In this document: positions 5,202 to 6,094 of the stretch, in pieces | How the letters are laid out: every line of letters begins with the position of its first letter | How positions within the stretch are numbered: the first letter of the stretch is position 1 | Assembly: GCA_005888525.1 (NCBI GenBank) | Contig: VBAB01000247.1 | Location: 1-6,094 of the forward strand | Source: Alphaproteobacteria bacterium | Lineage (GTDB): Bacteria; Pseudomonadota; Alphaproteobacteria; Rhizobiales; Hyphomicrobiaceae | Reading direction: 5' to 3' | Length of the DNA stretch: 6,094 bases | The notes under the pieces: model-generated | Told to the model about the DNA's origin: nothing | Seen by the model: the letters and a program-made list of their open reading frames with translations, nothing else | Database searches by the model: none | Program-made: the position numbers and the translations under genes

Positions 5202-6094
5202 ATGCCAAAGACCATGAAAGTACTGGCGTTCGTCCTGGGCCTCGCCGCGGCGGGCACCGTACCGACCCTGCCGCCGGTCACCGCAAAAGAGTTCACCTTC
5301 GACGAGAAGGCCAACGCCGAGTTGGCGCGCCGGTTGAAGATTCCGGTTTATTTCACCGTGCCGGCCAGTGCCCGGATCTCCTTGCCCAAGACCATCGAGA
5401 CCAGCGACCGCCTGATCGACTTCAAGCACCCAGACGGCAAGAGCGCGCAGGGCGATGTCGGCTTGCGCATCGTGATGGCGCAGCGGGCGGGCTTCGCCCA
5501 GCGCCTGGGCAAGAGTGGATTGATCCAGACGGGCGATGTGCTGCTGACGTTCCGGTCGGAGTGGGGCGGGGCGGGCCCCTATCCCAACGTGCAGATGGGC
5601 ATCAGCCACACCGGCGTCGCCTGGATCAAGGATGGCGTGCTGCACAACATCGACAATCCACTGGATCAGGAGTACCTGGGCCCCGGCAATCGGGGCGAGT
5701 TCAACGGCTCGCACTATCGCACCCTGCAGTTCATCCACGTCATCCGGCCGCGCAATCTCACCGACGCCGAGCGCGCCAACATCGTCGCCTGGGCGACACG
5801 CCTCACCACCAGTGCCTCGCGCGTTTATCCGAAAGAGATCAGCTTCAACCAGGACTACAACGCGCCCAAGTTCAAGTCGGGCAGGCCGTACGACTTCGTC
5901 AAGCAGCTGGGCCAGATCGGGTTGGGCCAGGACCCGCCCGGCAACGTCGGCATGTTCTGCTCGGAGTTCGCCTGGTCGCTGCTGGCGCTCAGGGGTTGCG
6001 ACCCGACCAAGTCCGCCGATGCCTTCAAGAGGTCGGGCGTGCCCTCCTGCGTCAAGCCGATCATGGAACCCATGAAGGCCACGGGCGACTACAT
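5202..6094 (+). CDS. Exported permuted papain-like (YiiX/NlpC-P60 type) hydrolase, 3' end missing
   Basis: The frame is open from ATG 5202 to the window end (297 complete codons), so the protein is truncated only by the edge. MPKTMKVLAFVLGLAAAGTV and a V-T-A/K junction near residue 28 form a Sec-type signal peptide, so it should act in the periplasm or outside the cell. After a region I do not recognise (30-108), TGDVLLTF (110-117) and QMGISHTGVAW (131-141) resemble the start of a permuted NlpC/P60 (YaeF/YiiX) fold with catalytic His136. GNVGMFCSEFAWSLLAL (247-263) supplies the Cys253 nucleophile in the C-S-E-(L/F)-(V/A)-W context of that group. The His-before-Cys order is the mark of the permuted arrangement. 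Relatives are amidases, peptidases or lipid-acting enzymes; peptidoglycan, an amide or an ester are possible substrates. Cys266 and Cys283 could form a disulfide. Assignment rests on motifs only. Confidence 0.7.
   Translation, partial: MPKTMKVLAFVLGLAAAGTVPTLPPVTAKEFTFDEKANAELARRLKIPVYFTVPASARISLPKTIETSDRLIDFKHPDGKSAQGDVGLRIVMAQRAGFAQRLGKSGLIQTGDVLLTFRSEWGGAGPYPNVQMGISHTGVAWIKDGVLHNIDNPLDQEYLGPGNRGEFNGSHYRTLQFIHVIRPRNLTDAERANIVAWATRLTTSASRVYPKEISFNQDYNAPKFKSGRPYDFVKQLGQIGLGQDPPGNVGMFCSEFAWSLLALRGCDPTKSADAFKRSGVPSCVKPIMEPMKATGDY

Noticed and set aside
4719..5738. 339-residue minus-strand open frame opposite the CoA-transferase and hydrolase genes
   Set aside because: It crosses two well-supported genes on the other strand, has no recognisable domain, and its composition is that of an antisense shadow in GC-rich DNA.
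5632..6075. 147-residue plus-strand frame inside the hydrolase gene
   Set aside because: Ser/Thr/Arg-rich low-complexity translation in another frame of a gene with a signal peptide, Shine-Dalgarno and catalytic motifs.

Overview
This is a GC-rich window with GC-ending codon bias, ordinary single-gene transcription units on both strands, and several protein families typical of metabolically versatile alphaproteobacteria (UgpC/MalK-type ABC ATPase, GstA-like glutathione transferase, class III CoA-transferase, molybdenum hydroxylase remnant). An alphaproteobacterium of the Rhodospirillales/Hyphomicrobiales kind is the best guess. No rRNA, tRNA, CRISPR array, phage gene or transposase is visible.

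Layout. 1-650 (+) is the 3' part of an ABC sugar/polyol importer ATPase gene, cut by the window edge. It converges, with 4 nt between the stops, on a MarR-family regulator (655-1104, -). The regulator is divergent from a GstA-like glutathione S-transferase (1290-1898, +). The 185-bp region between them holds a perfect 18-bp palindrome and TGCAT repeats, a good candidate for a MarR operator. A clear intrinsic terminator (1936-1969) ends the GST unit. On the minus strand follow a small 2TM-domain membrane protein with a TTG start (2002-2319) and, upstream of it, an EamA/DMT-family transporter (2388-3278).

After a REP-like hairpin (3418-3440) comes a decayed 3' end of a xanthine dehydrogenase/isoquinoline oxidoreductase-type molybdenum-subunit gene (about 3456-3721, +), which is both 5'-truncated and frameshifted. 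Then come a complete CaiB/BaiF class III CoA-transferase (3865-5052, +) and the start of an exported protein that looks like a permuted papain-like (YiiX/NlpC-P60 type) cysteine hydrolase (5202 to the window end, +).

How the genes work together. The only pair with convincing functional linkage is MarR and GST: a ligand- or redox-responsive repressor facing a detoxification enzyme. The others look like independent housekeeping or accessory genes. I do not see strong evidence of a new multi-gene system. The most useful leads are the MarR/GST operator, the hydroxylase remnant joined to a REP-like element, and the secreted permuted hydrolase.
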